A stretch of DNA of 64,000 nt from Flavobacterium selenitireducens (GTDB lineage: Bacteria > Bacteroidota > Bacteroidia > Flavobacteriales > Flavobacteriaceae): the NCBI RefSeq assembly GCF_014748335.1, contig NZ_JAAVIY010000011.1:23079-87078 (forward strand). The letters are read 5' to 3'. Every line of letters starts with the position of its first letter. The stretch's first letter is position 1. Positions 16,764 to 25,237 of this stretch are shown piece after piece. The notes below the pieces were generated by a model that saw only the letters and a list, made by a program, of their open reading frames with translations, ran no database searches and had not been told where the DNA came from. A program made the position numbers and the translations under genes.

Positions 16764-19169
16764 ATGAGCCAAAAACCCAAAGCGTTAAAGGGAAAAGTGT
16801 TGTTAGGTTACTTGCTTTTGTTTGCAATTGCAGTCGTATCGGTCTGGTTCATTTATACCGAGATACTAAAGATCGCCAATCCCGCAAACGACAGTGACGA
16901 CAATAAAAAAATTATCAAGATCAGCGACGTCATCGCCGGATTGTACGCAGCCGAGGCCGTCGGGCGCAATTCCATCCTTACAGGCTCCCAACGTGATCTG
17001 GCCACTTACAATCGCATGCTCGACGGCATCAACGTCCATATAGAAGAAATTAAGCTCAGCAGCGACGAAGAACAGCTCGGAAAACTCGACACTATCCAAA
17101 GTTTGTTGAAGCGAAAGAAAAACAGTATCGTTGAAATTATCGGTTTCCGCAAGAAATACAATGCCGAGAGCACCTTCGACAAGGCCGTCGCTCAAATATC
17201 CAAGGTCAAGGATTCGCTCAACCAAAGTGTAAAACCGGTGGAGTTCAGCACCAATAACCAACTTTACCAGTTTATGCGCAACGTGCTCCCCAAACAGGAG
17301 CTCGATTCGCTAAGCAAATTGCCGGTTTCCAACGATGAGCTCACGACGAATATCGAACGGATGCTTACCAAAGTAATCGTGCGCAACAACAAAATGAAGT
17401 ACGACCTTTTCCGAAAGGAGCAAAAGCTCCAGGACGAAAACCGCGTACTATCCGATCGTTTGCGTGTGATCTTATCGACACTAGAGAAAGAAATACTTGA
17501 AAAGTCGTACGCGAAAATCAACAATTCACGCAAAGCAATAGACAATACGATCAGCACGATGGCCTGGATAGGTGCGGCGACGTTTTTACTGCTGGTCATA
17601 TTCGCCTGGATCGTCATCCGGGATTTGAGCATCAACCAGCGCTATCGCCAACAGCTTGAGATCCTCAACACCGAAAATGAAAACCTGCTGAGAAGCAAGA
17701 CGATGCTTATGGCTACAGTGACGCATGACATACAAACTCCTTTGGGAAGCGTCATCGGATTTGCTGATTTGCTGCAAGCCACCGATCCGAACAACAGGCA
17801 GCGGCAATATATCGAGAACATCAGGCATTCGTCCCAGTACATCGTAAAACTCGTCAACGATCTTGTCGATTTTTCCAAATTGGAGAACAACAAAATCACG
17901 ATAGAAAAAATCTCGTTCAATTTTCGCGACCTGATCGAGAATACCTGCCGTCCGCTCGAGCACAACGCCAACAACAAACATATCGAGCTCAATTGGGACA
18001 TCGAGGACGATCTCGACGGCAATTTCATATCCGATCCTTACCGTTTGCGACAAGTGCTGACCAACCTGATCTCGAACGCGATAAAGTTTACCCAGGAAGG
18101 TTCGGTTGAGGTTTCGGCTGCGACCGATGGCGAATTTATTGCCGTTTCGGTCATCGATACCGGAATCGGGATTGCCAGCGAGCAGCAAATTCACGTGTTT
18201 GAGGAATTTACCCAAGCCCATGCCGGAATCGAGAAGAAGTTCGGAGGCACTGGCCTTGGCTTGACGATTGCCAAACGCATGCTGCAACTGCTTGGAGGCG
18301 ATATTCGACTGGAGAGCCAGGAAGGGCAGGGCTCGATTTTCACGATACGCGTTCCCAAGGTGCGTTCTGAAATCCAGGCGCCGTCGTTCGCAAAGGAACA
18401 GCGCGAAGCGGAGACTGACTTTCTCAAGGGCAAAAAGATTTTGATTGTCGACGACGATGCGATGCAGCTCACGCTCATGAAGGAAATCTTTGCCAATTAT
18501 CCGGTGGAGGTCGTTACTGAATCTGACTCTGGAGCCGTGGTTTCCTTGCTCGAGCGCGATTCGTTCGATTTGGTGCTCAGCGATATCCAAATGCCGAACA
18601 TCGACGGTTTTGAACTCGTGAAACGCATCCGAAATATCGAAAACAGCAGCGATTTGCCCGTCATCGCGCTTACCGGCAAACGTGATCTGACGCCCGAAGA
18701 TTTTACTTCAAAAGGGTTTACAGCTTCCCATCCGAAACCGCTTCAGCTCAAGGCGTTGCTGGCAGTGATGCGCGCCATTTTCGAACATACCGAAATTCCG
18801 CATCCCGAGGCGATCGAGAGCCATGTGCAAAGCCGCAAACTGTTCAACCTCGACACCCTGAACCAGTTTACGCAAGACGATCCGGACTCGCTTCGGCTGA
18901 TCGTCAATACTTTCATCGATAGTTCGAAGGAGAATTGCGATGTGTTGATCGCCGCCGCCGCGGAAGAAAATTGGGGCGCGATGGGCACGATAGCGCACAA
19001 AATGATTCCGATGCTCAAGCAAATGGACGTGTTTTCGATCGTGCAGATGCTTGAGCCGATTGAAGATGGGAAACTCGATATGAGCGGCCAGGATTTGGTG
19101 CGATATACCTCGGATATCTGCCGCAAAATGGAGGAATTGTTTGTGGAATTGCGGCTTCAGGTGCAGTAG
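16764..19169 (+). CDS. Hybrid sensor histidine kinase with receiver and Hpt domains
   Basis: 801 residues. Two membrane helices (about 12-35 and 260-285) enclose a mostly helical periplasmic sensor of about 220 residues. A HisKA domain follows with phospho-His about 321 (THDIQTPLG), then an HATPase domain (NLISNAIKF, DTGIGI, GGTGLGL). A receiver has phospho-Asp about 607 (VLSDIQMPNIDGFE) and Lys in HPKPLQ. The C-terminal Hpt module has His about 745 (GTIAHKMIPMLKQMD). The full set permits an internal phosphorelay to an external regulator. The convergent NtrC-like gene is the nearest candidate partner. Confidence 0.93.
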   Translation: MSQKPKALKGKVLLGYLLLFAIAVVSVWFIYTEILKIANPANDSDDNKKIIKISDVIAGLYAAEAVGRNSILTGSQRDLATYNRMLDGINVHIEEIKLSSDEEQLGKLDTIQSLLKRKKNSIVEIIGFRKKYNAESTFDKAVAQISKVKDSLNQSVKPVEFSTNNQLYQFMRNVLPKQELDSLSKLPVSNDELTTNIERMLTKVIVRNNKMKYDLFRKEQKLQDENRVLSDRLRVILSTLEKEILEKSYAKINNSRKAIDNTISTMAWIGAATFLLLVIFAWIVIRDLSINQRYRQQLEILNTENENLLRSKTMLMATVTHDIQTPLGSVIGFADLLQATDPNNRQRQYIENIRHSSQYIVKLVNDLVDFSKLENNKITIEKISFNFRDLIENTCRPLEHNANNKHIELNWDIEDDLDGNFISDPYRLRQVLTNLISNAIKFTQEGSVEVSAATDGEFIAVSVIDTGIGIASEQQIHVFEEFTQAHAGIEKKFGGTGLGLTIAKRMLQLLGGDIRLESQEGQGSIFTIRVPKVRSEIQAPSFAKEQREAETDFLKGKKILIVDDDAMQLTLMKEIFANYPVEVVTESDSGAVVSLLERDSFDLVLSDIQMPNIDGFELVKRIRNIENSSDLPVIALTGKRDLTPEDFTSKGFTASHPKPLQLKALLAVMRAIFEHTEIPHPEAIESHVQSRKLFNLDTLNQFTQDDPDSLRLIVNTFIDSSKENCDVLIAAAAEENWGAMGTIAHKMIPMLKQMDVFSIVQMLEPIEDGKLDMSGQDLVRYTSDICRKMEELFVELRLQVQ

Positions 19170-19193
19170 GTAATCTTGCTTTGGGCCGTTCTT

Positions 19194-19540
19194 TTGGCGG
19201 TTCGCTGCGCTTCGTTTGGTGGCTCGCTTCGCTCGCCGCTGGTATGGTTTTGCCGCGGAGTTGCTGGACGTTTGGTGGCTCGCTTCGCTCGCCGTATGGT
19301 GTTAAACCATTAAGTGCATTAAGGAAATTAAGTGCTGGATGTTTGGCGGCTCCGCTTCGCTTCGCTGCTCGTGTTTATTTTTGCCGCGGATTTGCGAATT
19401 TTCAGGATTCTTTTCTGGGCGTTTGGCGGCTCGCTTCGCTTCGCCACTCGTGTTTATTTTGCCGCGGATTCGCGAATTTTTAGGATTCTTTCTAGGCGTT
19501 TGGCGGCTCGCTTCGCTCGCCGCTGGTTTTTATTTTCGCA
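19194..19540 (+). repeat. Degenerate GC-rich tandem array between kinase and regulator genes
   Basis: Six copies of a unit opening TTTGGCGGCTCGCTTCGC, at 19194, 19216, 19272, 19343, 19423 and 19500. Spacings range from 22 to 80 bases. Copies 2, 4 and 5 also contain TTTGCCGCGGA, and copies 4-5 share GCGAATTTTnAGGATTCTTT. Copy 3 carries an ACCATTAAG-type word (19303-19335). This fills the 377-base convergent spacer; no gene is seen in it. Confidence 0.85.
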
Positions 19541-19546
19541 AATGAT

Positions 19547-20890
19547 TCACAAATCGATATTGTAGAGCTTGAGCTTGTTGTAAAGCGTTTTGCGGTCGAT
19601 GTCGAGCAACCTCGCAGCTTTGCTCTTGTTGAAATTCGTTTGGTCTAGCGCTTTTCGGATCGCGGTTTCTTCGTCTTCCTTGTACAGCGCGACCGATTCC
19701 TCGCTAACCGATGGAAGTGACATTTCCTGCGGAAGCACAGCCGTCGCAATCAATCCGGATCGCGTGAGCAACACCGACCTTTTGATCGTGTTTTTCATCT
19801 CACGCAAGTTGCCCGGCCAGTCGTAACTAAGGAACAATTGAGTAACTTCCTCATCGAAACCCGCAACTTCGCGTTCGAGGTCGTGGTTGGCTTCGGCGAG
19901 AAAATGATGGGCGAAAATCATGATGTCGTTTTTTCGCTCGGACAACCGCGGCGCCTGAATCGAAAATTCGTTGAGCCTGTGAAAGAGATCCTCCCGAAAA
20001 TCACCTTTGCGCACGGCTTCGGCGAGATCTTCGTTGGTGGCTGCAATTACCCGGATGTCCACTTTGAATTCGGTATTGCTGCCGACGGGTTTTACTTTTC
20101 GTTCCTGAAGCGCGCGCAACAGCTGTACCTGCACTTCATAGGACAGATTTCCGACTTCGTCGAGAAAGATCGTACCGCCGTTCGCTGCCTCAAAGTGACC
20201 CGTTTTGTCGTTGACGGCTCCCGTAAAGGAACCTTTGAGGTGTCCGAAAAATTCGCTAGAGGCCAAATCTTTTGGAATCGCCCCACAATCGACGGCGACA
20301 AAAGGCTTCCCGCCACGTTTGCTCTGGGAATGGATCGAATGTGCAATGTATTCTTTTCCGGTTCCGCTGTCGCCCATGATGAGTACCGACATGTTGGTAG
20401 GAGCGACAAGCGTGATATATTCGTGAAGTTTGTTCGAATGGTGGCTGACTCCCTTTACGAAACTGACCTCGTCTCCGGTAGATTTTGCGCTTGGTGAAGC
20501 CTCGAGGTTGGAACCATCGGATTTTGCTGTCTTTTTCAGCGACTGTTGGATCGTGTGCAGGATTTCGTCCGGGTTGATCGGTTTTCCGACGTAATCGAAA
20601 GCGCCCATCTTCATGGCGTTTACGGCCGCTTTGATATCGGTATAACCGGTCATAAGGATTACCTGTGTCTTAGGTGACGCGGCCTTTGCGGATTTCATGA
20701 CATCAAGGCCGTCGCTGTCCGGCAGGCGGATATCGGTAAGTACGACGTCGTAGGCCTCGTTGCGAATTAACTCGTTCGCCTCTGAAGCGGTAAATGCATT
20801 AGTGACCTCAAAACCTTTTTTCTGCAAATAAGTCTTGAGCATGATGCAAAAGGAAGTGTCGTCGTCAATTACTAGTATTTTCGGGCTCAT
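19547..20890 (-). CDS. Sigma54-dependent (NtrC-family) response regulator
   Basis: 447 residues. An N-terminal receiver has phospho-Asp 53 (VVLTDIRLPDSDG). The AAA+ domain has Walker A GDSGTGKE (173-180) and a sigma54-contact loop GSFTGA (220-225) in place of GAFTGA. It also has Walker B region GTIFLDEVGNLS and a C-terminal Fis-type HTH (NKSKAARLLDIDRKTLYNKLK). It should activate RpoN promoters when phosphorylated. It is convergent with the hybrid kinase and has a good promoter of its own. Confidence 0.95.
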   Translation of the reverse strand: MSPKILVIDDDTSFCIMLKTYLQKKGFEVTNAFTASEANELIRNEAYDVVLTDIRLPDSDGLDVMKSAKAASPKTQVILMTGYTDIKAAVNAMKMGAFDYVGKPINPDEILHTIQQSLKKTAKSDGSNLEASPSAKSTGDEVSFVKGVSHHSNKLHEYITLVAPTNMSVLIMGDSGTGKEYIAHSIHSQSKRGGKPFVAVDCGAIPKDLASSEFFGHLKGSFTGAVNDKTGHFEAANGGTIFLDEVGNLSYEVQVQLLRALQERKVKPVGSNTEFKVDIRVIAATNEDLAEAVRKGDFREDLFHRLNEFSIQAPRLSERKNDIMIFAHHFLAEANHDLEREVAGFDEEVTQLFLSYDWPGNLREMKNTIKRSVLLTRSGLIATAVLPQEMSLPSVSEESVALYKEDEETAIRKALDQTNFNKSKAARLLDIDRKTLYNKLKLYNIDL

Positions 20891-20914
20891 TGAACGGTTG
20901 CGGTCGGCTTAAGG

Positions 20915-20943
20915 CAAAAATAAAGTTTAAAGCCTGTCGCAAA
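20915..20943 (-). promoter_or_regulatory. Promoter TTTG-N17-TATTTTTG of the response regulator gene
   Basis: Minus strand: TTTG (20940-20943), 17-base spacer, TATTTTTG (20915-20922), then about 24 bases to the ATG. Confidence 0.65.
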
Positions 20944-20959
20944 TGTTAAGGAATGTTAT

Positions 20960-20991
20960 AAAAAACAAAAAGGAGGTATTAATATACCTCC
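20960..20991 (-). terminator. Rho-independent terminator
   Basis: 8-bp stem ggaggtat / atacctcc with a 4-base loop. On the minus strand it is followed by a T-rich tract. It ends the small secreted protein transcript 63 bases after its stop. Confidence 0.82.
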
Positions 20992-21053
20992 CTGATGCGA
21001 AGAAAACGTGTCTTCATTCACTCAATTTAACTAAACTAATCTTACGTTGACGC

Positions 21054-21356
21054 TTACTCTTCTTTTAGGAATTCACCTGCTGAAGTAAAATAAGCTGTGG
21101 ATTTTTTGTTGTCTTTACTCACGATGAGCTTGTACTCTCCATCCGGCGCTTGGAAGGCTTCCAGGATCGAGTACCCGCCATATTTGGTCCCGATTTTTTC
21201 GAGAGCAGTAGGAGAGACGGTGTTTCTGTCGATCGTTTTATATTGCTTGGTGGTGGAAGTCTCCATCGTGGTTTTCGTCGTCGTTTTTTCGGTTTGTGCG
21301 TTCGCCGTTGCGGCAAAGCCAAGCACAAGAGCCGAAATAAAAAGTAACTTTTTCAT
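21054..21356 (-). CDS. Small secreted protein, PepSY-like
   Basis: 100 residues. Signal peptide cut near ATANA-QTEK, then a Thr/Lys-rich stretch (about 20-45). A compact domain follows (RNTVSPTALEKIGTKYGGYSILEAFQ...EYKLIVSKDNKKSTAYFTSAGEFLKEE) that resembles small periplasmic PepSY-like beta/alpha modules. The function is not known. It has its own terminator. Confidence 0.72.
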   Translation of the reverse strand: MKKLLFISALVLGFAATANAQTEKTTTKTTMETSTTKQYKTIDRNTVSPTALEKIGTKYGGYSILEAFQAPDGEYKLIVSKDNKKSTAYFTSAGEFLKEE

Positions 21357-21513
21357 GTCTCGTAGTTTGTGTTGTTGAACCGTTATAAGTCAGAATCGTG
21401 CCAAATGGTTTGTATCAACAGATGTAGAATGGTAAGTTATTGTCTTTCAACAGATGGCGGATGTATCGCGTTTAATGTGTAATTTTCGGCGACCAATCGA
21501 ATTTTGTAGAATC

Positions 21514-21547
21514 CCCGACCTGGGTTGTGGAAATTCCACAGTTCGGG
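21514..21547. promoter_or_regulatory. Palindrome, possible operator
   Basis: A 15-base perfect palindrome tgtggaaattccaca (21526-21540) with outer arms cccga/tcggg, in the 309-base spacer between the small secreted protein and the DinB gene. The rest of the spacer shows no gene. Confidence 0.4.
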
Positions 21548-21621
21548 TAAAATCTGGAATAAAATGGAAATTGTGTATGCCAATTTGCGGAGCGCTGTAA
21601 ACTCGCAGCATCCAATTCCGT

Positions 21622-21629
21622 TACTTTTG
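21622..21629 (+). promoter_or_regulatory. -7 element TACTTTTG of the DinB operon
   Basis: A perfect TAnnTTTG match, 36 bases before the chosen DinB start. Its position argues against longer upstream starts. Confidence 0.5.
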
Positions 21630-21665
21630 CGTAAATCACAACCGGAACACACAACAACGACGCCT

Positions 21666-22151
21666 ATGCTGATCACCGCAATCAAGGAAAATCTCGCCGA
21701 ACTTTCCAACCTTCTGCTACAGTTGCCTCCAAACGATTATACACGCCGTTTTCCGGAGCTGGGCAACGCTACCATTGGCGAACATGTGCGGCACATTTTG
21801 GAGTTGTATGCGTGTCTGGAAAAAGCCTATATTTCGGGCATGGTCGAATACGATAATCGCAAGCGCGACATTTTACTGCAAACACAGCCCGAAGCCGCGC
21901 TTGAGGCCATTTCCCACCTTGAAAAAACGGTAGGGAAACCAAACAAGGACTTGCAACTGAGGTTCATGAACGACGGTTGCGAACAACTCATCCCGACCAA
22001 TTACGAACGCGAGCTGTTGTACAATCTCGAGCACAGCATTCATCACCAGGCGCTCATCAAAGTGGGATTGCGCCATCTGGATGTCAACGTGGGCGAAGAT
22101 TTCGGGCTTGCCAAATCAACCATAGCGTATCGAAATCAATGTGCACAGTGA
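21666..22151 (+). CDS. DinB-superfamily protein
   Basis: 161 residues from ATG 21666. Earlier in-frame starts would overlap the -7 element. It has a four-helix DinB-like bundle with the expected metal-site His residues: IGEHVRHILEL (about 37-47) and LEHSIHHQALIKVGL (about 126-140). These proteins include thiol-dependent S-transferases and hydrolases; the reaction here is unknown. It overlaps the NRDE gene by 13 bases. Confidence 0.85.
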   Translation: MLITAIKENLAELSNLLLQLPPNDYTRRFPELGNATIGEHVRHILELYACLEKAYISGMVEYDNRKRDILLQTQPEAALEAISHLEKTVGKPNKDLQLRFMNDGCEQLIPTNYERELLYNLEHSIHHQALIKVGLRHLDVNVGEDFGLAKSTIAYRNQCAQ

Positions 22152-22849
22152 CGTTTGTGGCTTCGGCCGATAAAAAAATACTGACTTCCAATCGCGATGA
22201 GCAAACCAGTCGGCCTTCGCTCGAGCCTGCCACCTACGAGGTAAACGGAAAAAAATTGTTGTTCCCAAAAGATCCGCGCGCGGGAGGAACCTGGTTCGCC
22301 ACGGACGAACATGCCAACGTGCTGATCCTGCTCAACGGCGCTTTCCAGGCCCACGAACATCGCCCACCGTATCGCCTTAGCCGCGGTCTTATCGTGCTCG
22401 ATTTGCTGTCTTCGGGATCTGCGATGGCGCGATGGGAGGCAATCGACCTCGACGAAATCGAACCGTTTACGATCGTCCTTTTTGAGCAGGAAACGCTTTG
22501 CGAATTGCGTTGGGACGGAACCTCGAAATTCCGAAAGGATCTCGACGTTAATGGTCGCTACATTTGGTCGTCGTCTACTTTGTATCCGAAGGAAATCCGG
22601 GAGAGGCGCCAGGACTGGTTTGCCGATTTCCTGGACAAAAATCCAAATCCCGATGCCGACGATATGTTTCGCTTTCATCGGTACACCGAAAATTCCGACA
22701 CCCAAAACGGACTGATCATCGACCGCAAAGGCATCGCGCTACAAACACTAAGCATTACGCAAACCGCAATTGACGGTAAAAACGTGGAATTCCGCCACAG
22801 CGACCTGATCGGAAAAACTGTTTCGAAAACAACCTGCCTCAGCATTTAA
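22139..22849 (+). CDS. NRDE-family protein (transport and Golgi organization 2-like)
   Basis: 236 residues starting MCTVTF at ATG 22139. The N-terminal Cys2 and TSNRDEQTSRPS (about 18-29) define the NRDE family, thought to be Ntn-hydrolase-like. AGGTWFATDEHANVLILLNG and the C-terminal NGLIIDRKG...KTTCLSI fit. Longer upstream starts are in a non-conserved stretch. The start lies inside the DinB gene, so the two are coupled. The biochemical role is not established. Confidence 0.88.
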   Translation: MCTVTFVASADKKILTSNRDEQTSRPSLEPATYEVNGKKLLFPKDPRAGGTWFATDEHANVLILLNGAFQAHEHRPPYRLSRGLIVLDLLSSGSAMARWEAIDLDEIEPFTIVLFEQETLCELRWDGTSKFRKDLDVNGRYIWSSSTLYPKEIRERRQDWFADFLDKNPNPDADDMFRFHRYTENSDTQNGLIIDRKGIALQTLSITQTAIDGKNVEFRHSDLIGKTVSKTTCLSI

Positions 22850-22851
22850 AT

Positions 22852-23883
22852 TTGAGCCTTTTCCTACACAAAGTTTTCCATTGGGAATATTGGCCTACGT
22901 ATATCGTCTATGTTCCCGTTTACTTCCAATGGGCGTGGTATGCGCTGAAATCGCGCACTTTGTTCTTTTTCAACGCCTCGAATCCGGCAATTGCCAACGG
23001 AGGATTCTTCATGGAATCCAAAAAACAGATATACGATTTACTGCCTCACATCTTCCCCAAAACGGAATTGTTGCCGCCTTGCGCCTCGATAAACGTCATC
23101 CGGCAAAAAATCGTCGCGTCCGGCATACATTTTCCGTTGATTTTCAAGCCCGACGTGGGCCAACGAGGAACGGCCGTCCGAAGAATCAACACGCTTGAGG
23201 AATTGCTCAAATATTCCGGCAGGAGCGAATTTGACTTCCTGATCCAGGATTTGATTCCGTACCAAAACGAGGTCGGGATTTTTTATGTGCGTTACCCGGA
23301 CCAGCAAATGGGGCGCATCACCGGAATTGTGTCCAAGGAATTCCTGATCGTCACCGGAGACGGCGTCTCGTCTATAGAAACGCTGATGCGGAAGGATCCA
23401 CGCCACGCGATGCAAATCCCGAAACTCCGAAAGCAGATGGGGAAGCGCCTCGGCGAAGTGCTCCTGTCAGGCGAAAAACGCAATCTCGTGCCGTACGGCA
23501 ACCACGTCCGCGGCTGCAAATTCACAGATGCGAGCCATTTGATAACGCCGGCACTGACCCAAACCATCAACGAAATTTGCCTACGGATTCCCGGTTTTTA
23601 TTTTGGCCGACTCGACATCATGTTCGACAACTGGCCAGATTTCGAAAACGCCGAGAAATTTCAGGTGGTGGAAATCAACGGGGCTTCGAGCGAACCGACG
23701 CATATCTACGACCCTAAACATTCTTTGTTTTTCGGATGGAAGGAATTGATGCGCCACGTTCGGTACATGTACGAAATAAGTGCGATCAACCACAGGAACG
23801 GCGTTCCGTACCTTTCCCACAAACAAGGCATGCGCGAACTGCGCGATTACATCGATCACAATAAAAAATTCGACGGATTTTGA
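22852..23883 (+). CDS. ATP-grasp protein, D-Ala-D-Ala-ligase-like
   Basis: 343 residues from a TTG start two bases after the NRDE stop. The first in-frame ATG would remove the Trp/Tyr-rich N-terminal segment (about 10-40, partly hydrophobic), which looks like a conserved part of such proteins. The ATP-grasp body shows PLIFKPDVGQRGTAVRRI (Lys/Gly loop), FLIQDLIPYQNEVGIFY and the metal-binding end GRLDIMF...VVEINGASSEPTHIYD. Substrate unknown. It overlaps the LysE-like gene. Confidence 0.85.
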   Translation: MSLFLHKVFHWEYWPTYIVYVPVYFQWAWYALKSRTLFFFNASNPAIANGGFFMESKKQIYDLLPHIFPKTELLPPCASINVIRQKIVASGIHFPLIFKPDVGQRGTAVRRINTLEELLKYSGRSEFDFLIQDLIPYQNEVGIFYVRYPDQQMGRITGIVSKEFLIVTGDGVSSIETLMRKDPRHAMQIPKLRKQMGKRLGEVLLSGEKRNLVPYGNHVRGCKFTDASHLITPALTQTINEICLRIPGFYFGRLDIMFDNWPDFENAEKFQVVEINGASSEPTHIYDPKHSLFFGWKELMRHVRYMYEISAINHRNGVPYLSHKQGMRELRDYIDHNKKFDGF

Positions 23884-24512
23884 AAGGATTGCGCAACATA
23901 GCCGTAGGATTCGGTATCAGTTTCATAGGTTCTGTGCCTTTGGGATACATCAATGTCGTGGGATTCGAGATTTTTTCCGACGGAGGTTTTCCCCGTTTGT
24001 GGCCTTATCTCTCCGGCGTCATCGCCGAGGAAAGCATCGTGATCTACCTGACGCTGTTGTTCGCCAAAAAACTCGCGCGAGGCGGAAAATTCGTAAAAGC
24101 GACGGAGCTGTTTTCGATAGTGTTCATGGTGGCACTTTCCGTTTACTTTTTTGCAAGGCCTGAAAAATCAGGGTCGGAAACACCGGTCTATATACAGTAT
24201 TCTCCTTTTGTTGCCGGTGCCGTGCTCAACGCCATTAATTTTATGCAATTGCCATTCTGGACGGGATGGAACCTTTATCTGATAAACGCCAAATGGATCT
24301 TCGTAAAAACGAACATCAAATATTTGTACATTCTCGGGGCGCTTTTAGGTACGTTTGCCGGAATGTTGCTCTTTATACTTGGGCTGCACTACCTGGCCGA
24401 AAGCGTCGACGGCATCTCGTTTTACCTGATGAAGGTCTTTATTCCTTTGATCTTCCTCGGACTCGCGATTTGGCAATCCTACAAGTTCTACGACAAATAC
24501 AGACGCACATAA
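23880..24512 (+). CDS. LysE-type membrane transporter-like protein
   Basis: 210 residues, TTG start overlapping the preceding TGA. About six hydrophobic helices and an N-terminal GFGISFIGSVPLGYINVVGFEIF that resembles LysE/RhtB amino-acid exporters. The next helix contains a GVIAEESIVIYLTLLFA motif. The solute is unknown. Coupling to an ATP-grasp ligase suggests export or exchange of the compound that the ligase handles, which is inference. Confidence 0.75.
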   Translation: MKGLRNIAVGFGISFIGSVPLGYINVVGFEIFSDGGFPRLWPYLSGVIAEESIVIYLTLLFAKKLARGGKFVKATELFSIVFMVALSVYFFARPEKSGSETPVYIQYSPFVAGAVLNAINFMQLPFWTGWNLYLINAKWIFVKTNIKYLYILGALLGTFAGMLLFILGLHYLAESVDGISFYLMKVFIPLIFLGLAIWQSYKFYDKYRRT

Positions 24513-24535
24513 AGGTTCGGCAAAACGGTAATCCG

Positions 24536-24543
24536 TATCTTTG
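24536..24543 (+). promoter_or_regulatory. -7 element TATCTTTG before the SDR gene
   Basis: A perfect TAnnTTTG match, 19 bases before the SDR ATG. It suggests a separate promoter for the SDR-SprT unit. The -33 region (TTCG) is weak. Confidence 0.5.
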
Positions 24544-24562
24544 GCATTCGAAGATTTTTTGT

Positions 24563-25237
24563 ATGAAAAACATCATCATTACCGGAACCAGCCGCGGGAT
24601 CGGTCTCGAACTCGCGCAGTTGTTCGCCTCGGCCGGCCACAACGTCCTGGCACTTTCGCGCAAGTCGCATCCGGAGTTGCTAAAAAATCCTAACGTTACG
24701 TATTTTCCTGTCGATCTGGCCGAAGCGGAAAGCCTTGACCAGGTATCGGTATTTTTGGAAAGCTGGAAAACCGTCGATGCTATCGTCCATAATGCAGGCG
24801 CCCTGTTACTCAAGCCATTCGAGCAAATCACCACTGAAGATTTTGAGCGCATTTATCGCGTCAACGTTTTTGGCGTTGCCGCCTTGAACCGAATTTGTTT
24901 GCCGTTTATGGGAAAAGGGGCGCACGTCGTTACGATAAGCAGCATGGGAGGCGTCCAGGGCACGATGAAGTTTTCGGGATTGGCCGCCTATAGTTCGAGC
25001 AAAGGGGCGGTGATCACCTTGTCGGAATTGTTGGCCGAAGAATACAAGGAACGCGGCATCGCTTTCAACGTATTGGCACTCGGATCTGTCCAGACGGAAA
25101 TGCTGGCAGAAGCTTTTCCTGGTTACGAAGCTCCTGTCAGGGCGAGCGAAATGGCCGAGTATATTTTCGACTTTACGCTCAACGGAAACAGGTACTACAA
25201 CGGGAAAGTACTTCAGGTCGCTTTATCCACGCCATGA
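24563..25237 (+). CDS. SDR-family oxidoreductase
   Basis: 224 residues from ATG 24563 (MKNIIITGTSRGIGLELA). Classical SDR: TGTSRGIG cofactor loop (8-15), HNAGALLLKP, ISSMGGVQG with the catalytic Ser, and YSSSKGAV with Tyr and Lys. A longer reading frame upstream overlaps the LysE-like gene in another frame and is not used. It overlaps the SprT-like gene by 4 bases (ATGA). Confidence 0.9.
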   Translation: MKNIIITGTSRGIGLELAQLFASAGHNVLALSRKSHPELLKNPNVTYFPVDLAEAESLDQVSVFLESWKTVDAIVHNAGALLLKPFEQITTEDFERIYRVNVFGVAALNRICLPFMGKGAHVVTISSMGGVQGTMKFSGLAAYSSSKGAVITLSELLAEEYKERGIAFNVLALGSVQTEMLAEAFPGYEAPVRASEMAEYIFDFTLNGNRYYNGKVLQVALSTP

